Positions 1 through 5,479 of a stretch of 5,479 nucleotides of DNA are shown here, in pieces. A program made the translations under genes and the position numbers. This DNA is from Actinomycetes bacterium (lineage in GTDB: Bacteria > Actinomycetota > Acidimicrobiia > Acidimicrobiales > Microtrichaceae). The notes beneath the pieces were generated by a model, which saw only the letters and a list, made by a program, of their open reading frames with translations, was not told where the DNA came from and did not search any database. The stretch lies in NCBI GenBank assembly GCA_023450775.1, contig JAEXGP010000413.1:1-5479 (forward strand), read 5' to 3'. The stretch's first letter is position 1. Each line of letters begins with the position of its first letter.

Positions 1-440
1 TTGTTGAAGTGGGCGCTGAACGGGGCGCTCGGTGCGGCGACGCGCAGGTCGCAGGCCAGGCTGAGCGCGAAGCCGCCGCCGTAGGCGACGCCGTTCACCG
101 CAGCGATCACCGGCTGCTGGAGCCGCCGGAGCTTGATCGGCAGCTCCGCGATGCGCTCCTGCGAGAGCATCCCGGCCCGAGGGCCGGACGTCCCGGCGGA
201 GGTGGACGATCCCTCGACGCTGCTGAGGTCGAGGCCGGAGCAGAAGCCTCGGCCCGCACCGGTCAGGACGACCACGCGGCACGCGTTGTCGGCCTGGATC
301 CGGTCCAGCGCGTCGTGGATGGCGTCGACCATGCGGAACGACAGCGCGTTGAGCCGGTCGGGGTTGTTGAGGGTGAGGATGGCCACCTCGGGCGTGGGGT
401 GCTCCAGGAGCACCAGCGGCTGGTCCTGCTCGTCGGTCAC
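1..440 (-). CDS. Enoyl-CoA hydratase/isomerase (crotonase) family protein, 3' end cut by window
   Basis: The visible N-terminal 146 residues are a crotonase-fold protein acting on a CoA thioester, probably in cytosolic beta-oxidation. Family landmarks seen are VAILTLNNPDRLNALS (residues 19-34), the first oxyanion-hole region GRGFCSGLDL (63-72), PVIAAVNGVAYGGGFALSLACD (split as PVIAAVNG 110-117 and AYGGGFALSLACD 119-131, the second oxyanion-hole loop). The gene starts at GTG 440-438, preceded by a purine-rich GGGGGA three bases upstream; no better start lies in frame nearby. Oddity: in classical hydratases the GGG is followed by x-Glu (Glu144 of rat mitochondrial hydratase), but here the matching residue is Ala125, so ordinary 2-enoyl-CoA hydration is doubtful and an isomerase or other crotonase reaction is possible. 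The region of the second catalytic Glu (Glu164) lies outside the window. It is transcribed divergently from the acyl-CoA dehydrogenase pair and shares its control region. The family call is firm; the reaction is not. Confidence 0.9.
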   Translation of the reverse strand, partial: MTDEQDQPLVLLEHPTPEVAILTLNNPDRLNALSFRMVDAIHDALDRIQADNACRVVVLTGAGRGFCSGLDLSSVEGSSTSAGTSGPRAGMLSQERIAELPIKLRRLQQPVIAAVNGVAYGGGFALSLACDLRVAAPSAPFSAHFN

Positions 441-478
441 GGGTCCCCCGTTCGTCGATCTCGGCCCCGACCCTACTA

Positions 479-493
479 CTTGACAGAGTCAAG
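479..493. promoter_or_regulatory. 15-bp palindrome, candidate repressor operator
   Basis: CTTGAC-AGA-GTCAAG is a perfect inverted repeat with 6-bp arms and a 3-bp centre. It covers the TTGACA -35-like box of the dehydrogenase promoter and sits 39 bp from the hydratase-family start and 56 bp from the dehydrogenase start. A binding protein here would block RNA polymerase, as many TetR-family repressors of lipid catabolism do. The TetR gene in this window is the obvious candidate, but that link is inferred. I saw no second copy near the TetR or SDR starts. It is not the published KstR or KstR2 consensus as I know them. Confidence 0.5.
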
Positions 494-535
494 GAATCTC
501 GCGAAGGTCGCTGCCGCCGAGCCTCCGAGCCGCTC

Positions 536-540
536 GAGGA
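536..540 (+). promoter_or_regulatory. Ribosome binding site GAGGA for the first acyl-CoA dehydrogenase
   Basis: GAGGA lies 8 bases before ATG 549. It fixes the start there, even though the reading frame stays open upstream to about position 9 across the divergent promoter and the hydratase-family gene. Confidence 0.75.
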
Positions 541-548
541 CCGATCAG

Positions 549-1723
549 ATGCACATCGCCTACGACGAACGCGAGACCGCGCTGCGCGACGAGCTGCGCG
601 CCTACTACGCCGAGCTGCTCGATCCGGAGACCCGCGCCGCCATCGCCGAGAGCCGCGGCGTCGGGCCCGTGGTCCGACGGGTGGTGCGCCAGATGGGCGC
701 GGACGGCTGGCTCGGGATCGGCTGGCCGGTCGAGTACGGCGGTCAGGGCCGCGGCGCCGTCGACCAGTTCATCTTCTTCGACGAGTCGATGCGCTGCGGC
801 GCCCCGGTGCCCATGATCATGGTCAACTCCGTCGCCCCGACCCTGATGGAGCACGGCACCGAGGAGCAGAAGGCCGAGTTCCTGCCGCGGATCGCGGCCG
901 GCGAGATCAACATCTGCGTCGGCTACTCCGAGCCCGGCGCGGGCTCCGACCTGGCGTCGCTGACCACGCGTGCGGTGCGCGACGGCGACGACTACGTGAT
1001 CTCCGGCCAGAAGATGTGGACGAGCCTCGCCAGCGATGCGGACTACTGCTGGCTCGCGGTCCGCACGGGCGAGGAGGGGTCCCGCCACAAGGGCATCTCG
1101 ATCCTCCTGGTGCCGATGGACTCGCCGGGATCGAGGCGCAGCCGCTCGACCTCATCGTCGACCACGACCTGTGCGCCGTGCACTACGACGAGGTGCGGGT
1201 GCCCGCCACCGCACTGGTCGGCGAGGAGAACAAGGGCTGGCGGATCATCACCAGCCAGCTGAACCACGAGCGGGTCACGCTCTGCAGCCCGGGCATGGCC
1301 GAGCACACGCTCCACGAGGTGACCGAGTGGGCGCGCTCGACCCGACTGCCCGACGGCCGCCGCGTGATCGACCAGGAGTGGGTGCAGCTCGACCTGGCCC
1401 GGGCTGAGGCGGGCTTCGAGTACCTGAAGCTCCTCAACTGGAGGATCGCCTGGGCCGCCTCGCACGACGAGCTCCCGGTCGCCGACGCCAGCTCGATCAA
1501 GGTCTTCGGCACCCAGCACTACCTCGAGACGTTCCGGCTCCTGATGGGGATCCTGGGCGAGCGGGCCTATCTGGTCGACGGCACCCCGGGAGCGATCGAG
1601 GGATCCCGGCTCGAGGACCTGTACCGCAGCCTCGTCGCCCTCACGTTCGCCGGCGGGGCCAACGAGCTGCAGCGCGACCTGATCGCCACGTTCGGTGCCG
1701 GCATGCCGATGGCGACCCGCTGA
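549..1723 (+). CDS. Acyl-CoA dehydrogenase, catalytic-type subunit, interrupted by a one-base frameshift
   Basis: FAD-dependent alpha,beta-dehydrogenation of an acyl-CoA, cytosolic. Residues 1-194 read in the frame of ATG 549; residues 195-391 read from 1130 in the -1 frame to TGA 1721-1723. Joined, this gives about 391 residues, the normal family length, with no loss at the joint (VPMDSPG followed by IEAQPLDLI, as expected in relatives). Motifs: YSEPGAGSD (126-134, acyl-CoA dehydrogenase signature 1), GQKMWTS (153-159, flavin contact), and LNHER with Glu241 at the isovaleryl-CoA-dehydrogenase-type catalytic Glu position. The medium-chain-type Glu position is Gly369 (AGGANELQ), and the RxxFG and QxxGGxG motifs of homotetrameric family members are absent. 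This resembles the catalytic subunit of heteromeric ChsE/FadE dehydrogenases. It is followed 35 bp later by the second subunit. Without correction the first frame ends at 1262, giving a truncated 237-residue product. Whether the break is a sequence error or a real lesion is undecided. Confidence 0.88.
1119..1133 (+). other. Frameshift point inside the first acyl-CoA dehydrogenase
   Basis: Homology passes from the frame of ATG 549 to the -1 frame within GACTCGCCGGGATCG. Relatives have D-x-P-G-I/V-E here, so one base is missing, most simply a fourth G in the GGG run at 1127-1129. Downstream coding sequence is intact to the natural stop at 1721-1723. No slippery heptamer or following stem-loop suggests programmed shifting. 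Confidence 0.85.
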
Positions 1724-1745
1724 CGCGCTGCCGACACGAAGGACC

Positions 1746-1750
1746 GGAGG
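1746..1750 (+). promoter_or_regulatory. Ribosome binding site GGAGG for the second acyl-CoA dehydrogenase
   Basis: A strong GGAGG stands 8 bases before ATG 1759, inside the 35-bp gap after the first dehydrogenase. This supports both the start and independent translation of the second gene within one transcript. Confidence 0.85.
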
Positions 1751-1758
1751 AACACGTC

Positions 1759-2925
1759 ATGGACTTCGACCTCACCGAGGAGCAGTCGGCCGTGGAGGAG
1801 CTGGCCGGCACGCTGCTCGCCGATCGGTCGACGCCCGAGCGGCTGCGGGCGCTCGAACACGGCGGCGACGGCGTGGCCGATGCGGATCGGACCGACCGCT
1901 TCGACCGTGCGCTGTGGGCGGAGATGGCGGACACCGGCCTGCTCGGCCTCGTCACCCCCGAGCACCTCGGCGGCGCGGGGCTCGGCGTGGTCGAGGCCTG
2001 CCTCGTGCTCCGCGAGGTCGGTCGCCGCACGGCCCCGGTGCCGGCGCTCGCCGCCATCGCGCTCGGCGCGCTCCCGATCGCCCGCTGGGGCGACGCGGAG
2101 CAGCGAGTGGCGCTGCTGCCGGGCATCGGCGACGGCTCGCTGATCGTGGCCGCCGCGCTCTCGGAGCCGACCGGCGACCCTCGACTCCCCTCCGTCACGG
2201 CCGAGCGATCGGGCGACGGCTGGGTGCTCACCGGCGTGCGCAGCAACGTCCCGGCCGGCACGGTCGCCGATCTGGTGCTCGTGCCCGCGAGCGACGGGGA
2301 CCGGATCATCGTAGCCGTCCTGCCGCTCGACGCACCCGGCGTCACGGTCCAACGCCAGGAGACGACCACCGGCGTGCCCGAGGCGCTGGTCACGCTCGAT
2401 GACGTGGCCGTCGGCGACGACGCGGTGCTCGGCGGTCCGCCCCGCACCGACGACGGAGCCGACGACGGAGCCGACGGTGCGGCGGTCCTGGCGTGGATGG
2501 TCGAGGTGGCCAGCGTGGCCGCGTGCGCGGAGATGGCCGGGCTGTGCGCGGAGGCCGTTGCGATCACCGGCCGGTACACCACCGAGCGCGAGCAGTTCGG
2601 CCGTCCGATCGCGTCGTTCCAGGCGGTCACCCAGCGCGCCGGCGACGCGTACGTCGACGCCCAGGCCGTCGAGCTGACGATGCTCCAGGCGGCGTGGCGG
2701 ATCTCGGCCGGGCTCCCGGCATCGAGGGAGGTCGCCATCGCCAAGTACTGGGCCGCGGCGGGCGGACAGCGCGTCGTGCACGCGGCGCAGCACCTCCACG
2801 GCGGGATGGGCGTCGACCGCGACTACCCGCTCCACCGCTACTTCCTGCGGGCCAAGCAGCTGGAGCTGTTCCTGGGAGGGGCGACGCGCCAGCTGCAGCT
2901 GCTCGGTCGCCGCCTCGCCGCCTGA
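1759..2925 (+). CDS. Acyl-CoA dehydrogenase family protein, probable non-catalytic partner subunit
   Basis: A 388-residue protein with the full acyl-CoA dehydrogenase fold length. The N-terminal helical domain begins MDFDLTEEQ and includes LGLVTPEHLGGAGLG. The middle-domain signature is degenerate (ALSEPTGDPRLPS in place of YSEPGAGSD) and the WTS flavin motif is absent. The C-terminal domain keeps REQFGRPI (277-284) and QHLHGGMG (344-351), which in the family bind the pyrophosphate and adenine end of the FAD held by the neighbouring subunit. Both known catalytic-Glu positions are lost: Ala251 at the isovaleryl-CoA dehydrogenase position and about Gly374 at the medium-chain position. I infer it is the partner of the preceding gene product in an alpha2beta2 enzyme like the ChsE proteins of mycobacterial cholesterol side-chain degradation, and unlikely to be active alone. 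Residues 231-238 are a DDGA-DDGA duplication in a loop. The gene lies 35 bp after its partner, so the two probably form one operon that ends at the inverted repeat 5 bp past the stop. Confidence 0.92.
   Translation: MDFDLTEEQSAVEELAGTLLADRSTPERLRALEHGGDGVADADRTDRFDRALWAEMADTGLLGLVTPEHLGGAGLGVVEACLVLREVGRRTAPVPALAAIALGALPIARWGDAEQRVALLPGIGDGSLIVAAALSEPTGDPRLPSVTAERSGDGWVLTGVRSNVPAGTVADLVLVPASDGDRIIVAVLPLDAPGVTVQRQETTTGVPEALVTLDDVAVGDDAVLGGPPRTDDGADDGADGAAVLAWMVEVASVAACAEMAGLCAEAVAITGRYTTEREQFGRPIASFQAVTQRAGDAYVDAQAVELTMLQAAWRISAGLPASREVAIAKYWAAAGGQRVVHAAQHLHGGMGVDRDYPLHRYFLRAKQLELFLGGATRQLQLLGRRLAA
2449..2472 (+). repeat. In-frame 12-bp tandem duplication within the second dehydrogenase
   Basis: The 12-mer GACGACGGAGCC occurs twice back to back and encodes DDGA-DDGA (residues 231-238), followed by a further DG. 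It lies in the acidic linker between the middle beta domain and the C-terminal helices, where a length change should be tolerated. Confidence 0.8.
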
Positions 2926-2929
2926 CGAC

Positions 2930-2985
2930 CCCGTTCTGTTGCGCGATCTACGGCCCATGTGCCGTAGATCCCGCAACAGAACGGG
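2930..2985. terminator. Long intergenic inverted repeat, probable bidirectional terminator
   Basis: Arms 2930-2954 and 2961-2985 are 25 bp each, pair with a single C-C mismatch (2944 with 2971) and enclose a 6-base loop CCATGT. The element fills the gap between two convergent genes: 4 bases separate it from the dehydrogenase stop and 3 from the TetR stop. Transcripts from either side would fold into a very stable hairpin, so termination in both directions is likely. There is no T-tract on either flank, so it is not a textbook intrinsic terminator. The near-perfect arms, longer than termination needs, leave open that it is a dispersed palindromic repeat. Confidence 0.75.
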
Positions 2986-2988
2986 TGG

Positions 2989-3561
2989 TCAGTCCGACGC
3001 GGCGAGCCCCTGGACCTGCCGTCGCACGACGTCACCGAGCCGATCCCCGTCGGGGATCGGGACGCCGATGGCCTCGAGCACGCCGAGACCGAGCTCGGTC
3101 GCCCACAGCAGCGTGAGCGCGGCGTGCAGATCGACGTCGGGGGCGATCTCCCCGCGCTCCTGCCACGTCCGGTAGATGTCGGCCCACACGTCGAGCCGCT
3201 CGGACTGGTCGGCCGCCAGCTGCTCCCGCACCTCGGGGTCGGACCGTCCGGCCGTCGCACCCTCGACCAGCAGCGCCCGCAGCTGGCGCCGCTCCGGATA
3301 TCGCTCGAAGATGTCGGCCAGGACGTCCGCGATCCTGCTGATGCCCTCGGGCGGCATCTGCACGAGCTCGTCGGCGATGTGCGCGTCGATCGCGGCGAGC
3401 AGCAGGTTGGCCTTGCTGCCGAAGTTGCCGTAGATCGCACCGCTCGTCAGGTCGGTGCGGGCCGCGATGTCGCGCACCGATGCGGCCGCGTAGCCCTCCT
3501 CGGCGAAGACCTTCGACGCGAGCTCGAGCAGGCGCTCACGGCTGGGGCGCGGCTCGGTCAT
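2989..3561 (-). CDS. TetR/AcrR-family transcriptional regulator
   Basis: A 190-residue one-component DNA-binding regulator of usual TetR length. The N-terminal helix-turn-helix spans about residues 28-47 (SVRDIAARTDLTSGAIYGNF), followed by the family's conserved GSKANLLLAAI. The rest (about 55-190) is a helical ligand-binding and dimerisation domain with no diagnostic motif, so the inducer cannot be named; an acyl-CoA is a reasonable guess from the neighbours. The start is ATG 3561-3559, 22 bp after the SDR stop. No clear Shine-Dalgarno sequence precedes it, so translation may depend on coupling to the upstream gene. It is the last gene of the leftward unit and converges on the dehydrogenase pair. 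Candidate target: the palindrome at 479-493. Confidence 0.93.
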   Translation of the reverse strand: MTEPRPSRERLLELASKVFAEEGYAAASVRDIAARTDLTSGAIYGNFGSKANLLLAAIDAHIADELVQMPPEGISRIADVLADIFERYPERRQLRALLVEGATAGRSDPEVREQLAADQSERLDVWADIYRTWQERGEIAPDVDLHAALTLLWATELGLGVLEAIGVPIPDGDRLGDVVRRQVQGLAASD

Positions 3562-3583
3562 GGGTGCCGAGCGTACCGGCGCG

Positions 3584-4354
3584 TCAATGCGGGACCATCC
3601 CGCCGTCGACCAGGAGCACCTGCCCGGTGATGAAGCTGCCGGCGTCGGAGGTGAGCATCAGCGCCGGGCCGACGATCTCGTCGGGCGACGCCATGCGCTT
3701 GAGGAGCATGACCTCCTCCATCACCTTCTGCATCTCGGGCGTGTTGGCACGGACCATGTCGGTGTCGACCGTCCCCGGCGACAGCGCGTTGACCCGGATG
3801 CCGTGCGGGGCGAGCTCCGCGGCGGCCGAGCGCGTCGCGGAGAGGAGCCCCGCCTTGCCGATGCCGTACATCGAGACGAACGACGAGAACATGAACGCCG
3901 CACCGGACAGGATGTTCAGCACGGCGGCGTGCGGGCTCTCCTTCAGGTGCGGGAGCGCGGCCTGCACCAGGAACACCGGACCGCGGAGGTTGACGTTGAG
4001 CGACTTCTCGAACGCCTCCGGCGTGTACTCGCCGACCGGCTGAGCGAGCGCGGTCGCGGCGTTGTTGACGACGACGTCGATCCCGCCGAACGCGTCGACG
4101 GCCCGGTCCACGATCACCTGGAGGTCGTCGAGCTCACCGAGGTGCGCGGGGACCCCGATCGCCTCGGCGCCGAGCCCTCGGAGGTGCGCGGCGGTCTCGT
4201 CGCACGCCTCGGGCTTGCGGCTGGCCACCACGACCCTGGCGCCCGCGAGCGCGTAGCCCTCGGCGAGCGCCCGGCCGATCCCCCGTGTGCCGCCGGTGAC
4301 GACGACCACTCGGTCGGTCATGTCGAACAGGCGGGCAAAGGTCTGCTGGTCCAT
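3584..4354 (-). CDS. Short-chain dehydrogenase/reductase (SDR), classical type
   Basis: A cytosolic NAD(P)-dependent oxidoreductase of 256 residues, the usual classical SDR length. Seen in order: cofactor motif TGGTRGIG (20-27), ASRK after the second strand (44-47), NNAA (97-100), Asn122 in LNVNL, and catalytic Ser150, Tyr163 and Lys167 (YGIGK). The C-terminal end has GIRVNALSPGTVDTDM and ITGQVLLVDGG. Arg24 together with Arg46-Lys47, and no acidic residue at the end of strand two, favour NADP(H). I chose ATG 4354-4352: it gives the normal N-terminus MDQQTFARLF, with a weak purine-rich GAGAGAG just upstream. The frame is open to 4435, but that would add 27 Pro/Arg-rich residues and overlap the previous gene; ATG 4321 is possible but has no ribosome site. 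It follows the 354-residue protein gene by 56 bp and precedes the TetR gene by 22 bp. The substrate is unknown; a 3-hydroxyacyl-CoA or an alcohol/ketone made by the neighbours is plausible. Confidence 0.94.
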   Translation of the reverse strand: MDQQTFARLFDMTDRVVVVTGGTRGIGRALAEGYALAGARVVVASRKPEACDETAAHLRGLGAEAIGVPAHLGELDDLQVIVDRAVDAFGGIDVVVNNAATALAQPVGEYTPEAFEKSLNVNLRGPVFLVQAALPHLKESPHAAVLNILSGAAFMFSSFVSMYGIGKAGLLSATRSAAAELAPHGIRVNALSPGTVDTDMVRANTPEMQKVMEEVMLLKRMASPDEIVGPALMLTSDAGSFITGQVLLVDGGMVPH

Positions 4355-4410
4355 CGTCTCTCTCGCTGGTCTGGTCGTTCTGAGGGGTCGGGTCGTCGGG
4401 CTGGGGCCGT

Positions 4411-5475
4411 TCAGGCGGCCGGCAGGTCGAGCCACTCGGTCGCAGGGGCGATCGTGTACGTGTCGACGAGGGCCCGGATGAAGTCGTGGTCGTTCAGCGG
4501 GTCCGACGGCTCGGAGATCTTCGTCCCCTTGCTGCGCATGTCGGCCACCAGGCGACCGACGGCCTCCTCGATCGTGAGGTCGTCGGTGTGGTCCATCGAC
4601 TTCTTCAGCTCGTCCATGTCGGCGTACATCTCCGCGTTCCAGTGGACGAGGAAGCGCATCTCGTTCGGCTGGTAGGTGTGCACGACCTCACCGTCGGTCG
4701 TGATGTTCCAGCGCTGCTCGGCATGGTCGAACTCCATCATCGAGCGGTTCTTGAGCCCCTGGACCGCCGGGCCGTCGTACGGACCGACCGGGTCCCCCCG
4801 GTGGAACATGAGCTCGTTCTGCACGACGACCCCCTTGTTCCACAGCGGGTGCTCGAGGACCTTCGGCTCGCCCAGCGGACCGTCGGGCCAGTAGGTGAAC
4901 GTGCCGTTCTCGCCCAGGTACCACCAGTTGATGACCTGGGCCATCTTCACGATGTAGTCCGTGAAGAGGCCCGACTTGCCCATGACGTTCTGCAGCCACA
5001 CCGGGGCGTTCTCGTAGCGGATGCCGCGGAACGTGACGGCGTCGAGGTGCGCGGGCGGCGGGGCGTGCTCCGGGTTCGGGCCGCAGATGTTGAACAGCAT
5101 CATCGTGGGCTTCGCGTACTCGGCGCCCCAGTAGTCCTTCACCAGGTCGATGAACCGCTGGTTGTAGAAGCAGTCGTGGATCTCGGGGTGGTAGCAGACC
5201 GAGTCCTGGCCGTAGAAGCCGCGGAACAGCGGCCCGACGACGTCGTCGAGCGTCAGGCCGTGGTCCTCGGGCACCACGCCGGTGACGGTCGCGATCATCT
5301 CGTCGACGGTGGTGAAGTGGTGCGAGATCAACGTCGGCCACGGCCCACGGTCCTTCACGATGCCGAGCAGCCGCTCGTACTGGTCGTCGGTGTACAGCCC
5401 CTCGATCACCCGAGGCGGTGCCACCGGCCGCAGCGCGTCGTTCATCTGCTGCTCGTAGGTCCCCACGTGTCGCAC
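4411..5475 (-). CDS. Uncharacterised protein, candidate non-haem Fe(II) oxygenase of phytanoyl-CoA-dioxygenase-like type
   Basis: I do not recognise a named family with certainty. The 354-residue product has no signal peptide or membrane segment and is rich in Trp, Tyr and His. The features pointing to a cupin-fold iron enzyme are H143-x-D145 (AHLDAVTFRG), His225 after a hydrophobic strand (NELMFHRGDPVG), and Arg244 (KNRSMMEF), the order expected for a 2-oxoglutarate-dependent oxygenase (HxD, distal His, then Arg). The His-to-Arg spacing of 19 is longer than in human phytanoyl-CoA hydroxylase, so the assignment is tentative. Other blocks that look conserved are DSVCYHPEIHDCFYN (91-105), INWWYLGENGTFTYWPDGPLG (in 182-202) and FLVHWNAEMY (275-284). 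The start is uncertain: GTG 5475, GTG 5466 (with GGGGGTG upstream) and ATG 5445 are all in frame, and the frame is still open at the window edge. It heads the leftward unit, upstream of the SDR, suggesting oxidation of a substrate that the SDR then handles. Confidence 0.8.
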   Translation of the reverse strand: MRHVGTYEQQMNDALRPVAPPRVIEGLYTDDQYERLLGIVKDRGPWPTLISHHFTTVDEMIATVTGVVPEDHGLTLDDVVGPLFRGFYGQDSVCYHPEIHDCFYNQRFIDLVKDYWGAEYAKPTMMLFNICGPNPEHAPPPAHLDAVTFRGIRYENAPVWLQNVMGKSGLFTDYIVKMAQVINWWYLGENGTFTYWPDGPLGEPKVLEHPLWNKGVVVQNELMFHRGDPVGPYDGPAVQGLKNRSMMEFDHAEQRWNITTDGEVVHTYQPNEMRFLVHWNAEMYADMDELKKSMDHTDDLTIEEAVGRLVADMRSKGTKISEPSDPLNDHDFIRALVDTYTIAPATEWLDLPAA

Positions 5476-5479
5476 CCCC

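Larger units (their letters stand above)
441..548. promoter_or_regulatory. Divergent control region between the hydratase-family gene and the dehydrogenase pair
   Basis: This 108-bp stretch separates two divergent start codons (GTG at 440 on the minus strand, ATG at 549 on the plus strand), so it should hold promoters for both. On the plus strand TTGACA at 480-485 is a perfect -35 match. With a 17-bp spacer it is followed by GAAGGT (503-508), a weak fit to the actinobacterial -10 pattern TAnnnT. On the minus strand TTGACT (492-487) occupies the mirrored position, but no well-spaced -10 was found there. The region also contains the palindrome listed separately. The -35 match is seen directly; promoter activity is inferred. 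Confidence 0.55.

Noticed and set aside
9..548. Open frame upstream of ATG 549 that would extend the dehydrogenase by 180 residues
   Set aside because: It crosses the divergent promoter and lies antisense to the hydratase-family gene; the residues show no family similarity, whereas GAGGA followed by ATG 549 gives the normal N-terminus.
1119..1170. Programmed -1 ribosomal frameshifting in the first dehydrogenase
   Set aside because: No X-XXY-YYZ slippery heptamer and no convincing downstream stem-loop; a missing base in a G run explains the data more simply.
1567..2976. Long minus-strand open frame of 469 codons antisense to the second dehydrogenase
   Set aside because: High-GC codon bias keeps antisense frames open. 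The product is low-complexity Arg/Ala/Gly-rich, has no recognisable domain and runs through the inverted repeat.
2930..2985. CRISPR repeat or tRNA-like structure at the intergenic hairpin
   Set aside because: There is only one unit with no spaced direct repeats, and the fold is a single long stem with no cloverleaf arms.
4355..4410. Possible promoter or hairpin in the 56-bp gap before the SDR
   Set aside because: I found no -35/-10 pair and no inverted repeat of useful length; the gap is compatible with simple co-transcription.
4355..4435. Longer SDR start at 4435
   Set aside because: It would add 27 Pro/Arg-rich residues absent from classical SDRs and overlap the stop of the upstream gene; ATG 4354 gives the usual length.
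3560..4675. Plus-strand open frame of 371 codons antisense to the SDR
   Set aside because: The opposite strand carries a clear SDR with all catalytic motifs; the antisense product has biased composition and no motif.

Overview
This window looks like a piece of a high-GC actinobacterial chromosome. G/C is strongly preferred at third codon positions, GTG is used as a start, and the gene families are typical of actinobacterial acyl-CoA and steroid/branched-lipid catabolism (FadE-type acyl-CoA dehydrogenases, SDRs, TetR regulators). The genus cannot be fixed from the sequence. A non-mycobacterial actinomycete or an acidimicrobial relative are both plausible.

Layout. A 5'-complete, 3'-truncated enoyl-CoA hydratase/isomerase-family gene runs leftward off the window (440 to 1, minus). 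A 108-bp divergent control region (441-548) contains a 15-bp palindrome, CTTGAC-AGA-GTCAAG, whose plus-strand half forms a perfect TTGACA -35-like box. To its right, two acyl-CoA dehydrogenase genes lie in tandem on the plus strand (549-1723 and 1759-2925). The first is interrupted by a one-base frameshift near 1127-1130. A 25-bp-arm inverted repeat (2930-2985) separates them from a leftward unit on the minus strand: an uncharacterised protein with a possible non-haem iron oxygenase fold (5475-4411), a short-chain dehydrogenase/reductase (4354-3584) and a TetR-family regulator (3561-2989).

How the genes fit together. The two dehydrogenases carry complementary halves of an acyl-CoA dehydrogenase active site. 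The first has the flavin-side motifs and a candidate catalytic Glu. The second lacks both known catalytic-Glu positions but keeps the RxxFG and QxxGGxG motifs that hold the partner's FAD. This matches the alpha2beta2 heteromeric dehydrogenases known from mycobacterial cholesterol side-chain degradation (ChsE-type). With the hydratase/isomerase-family protein, the SDR and the candidate oxygenase, the window reads as part of a degradation module for a bulky or branched acyl-CoA, with the TetR protein as the probable local regulator. The substrate is not identifiable from sequence. No RNA gene, insertion sequence or CRISPR array is visible.

Most worth a second look: the complementary dehydrogenase pair with its frameshift, the palindrome in the divergent promoter, the long intergenic inverted repeat, and the unrecognised 354-residue protein with an H-x-D...H arrangement.
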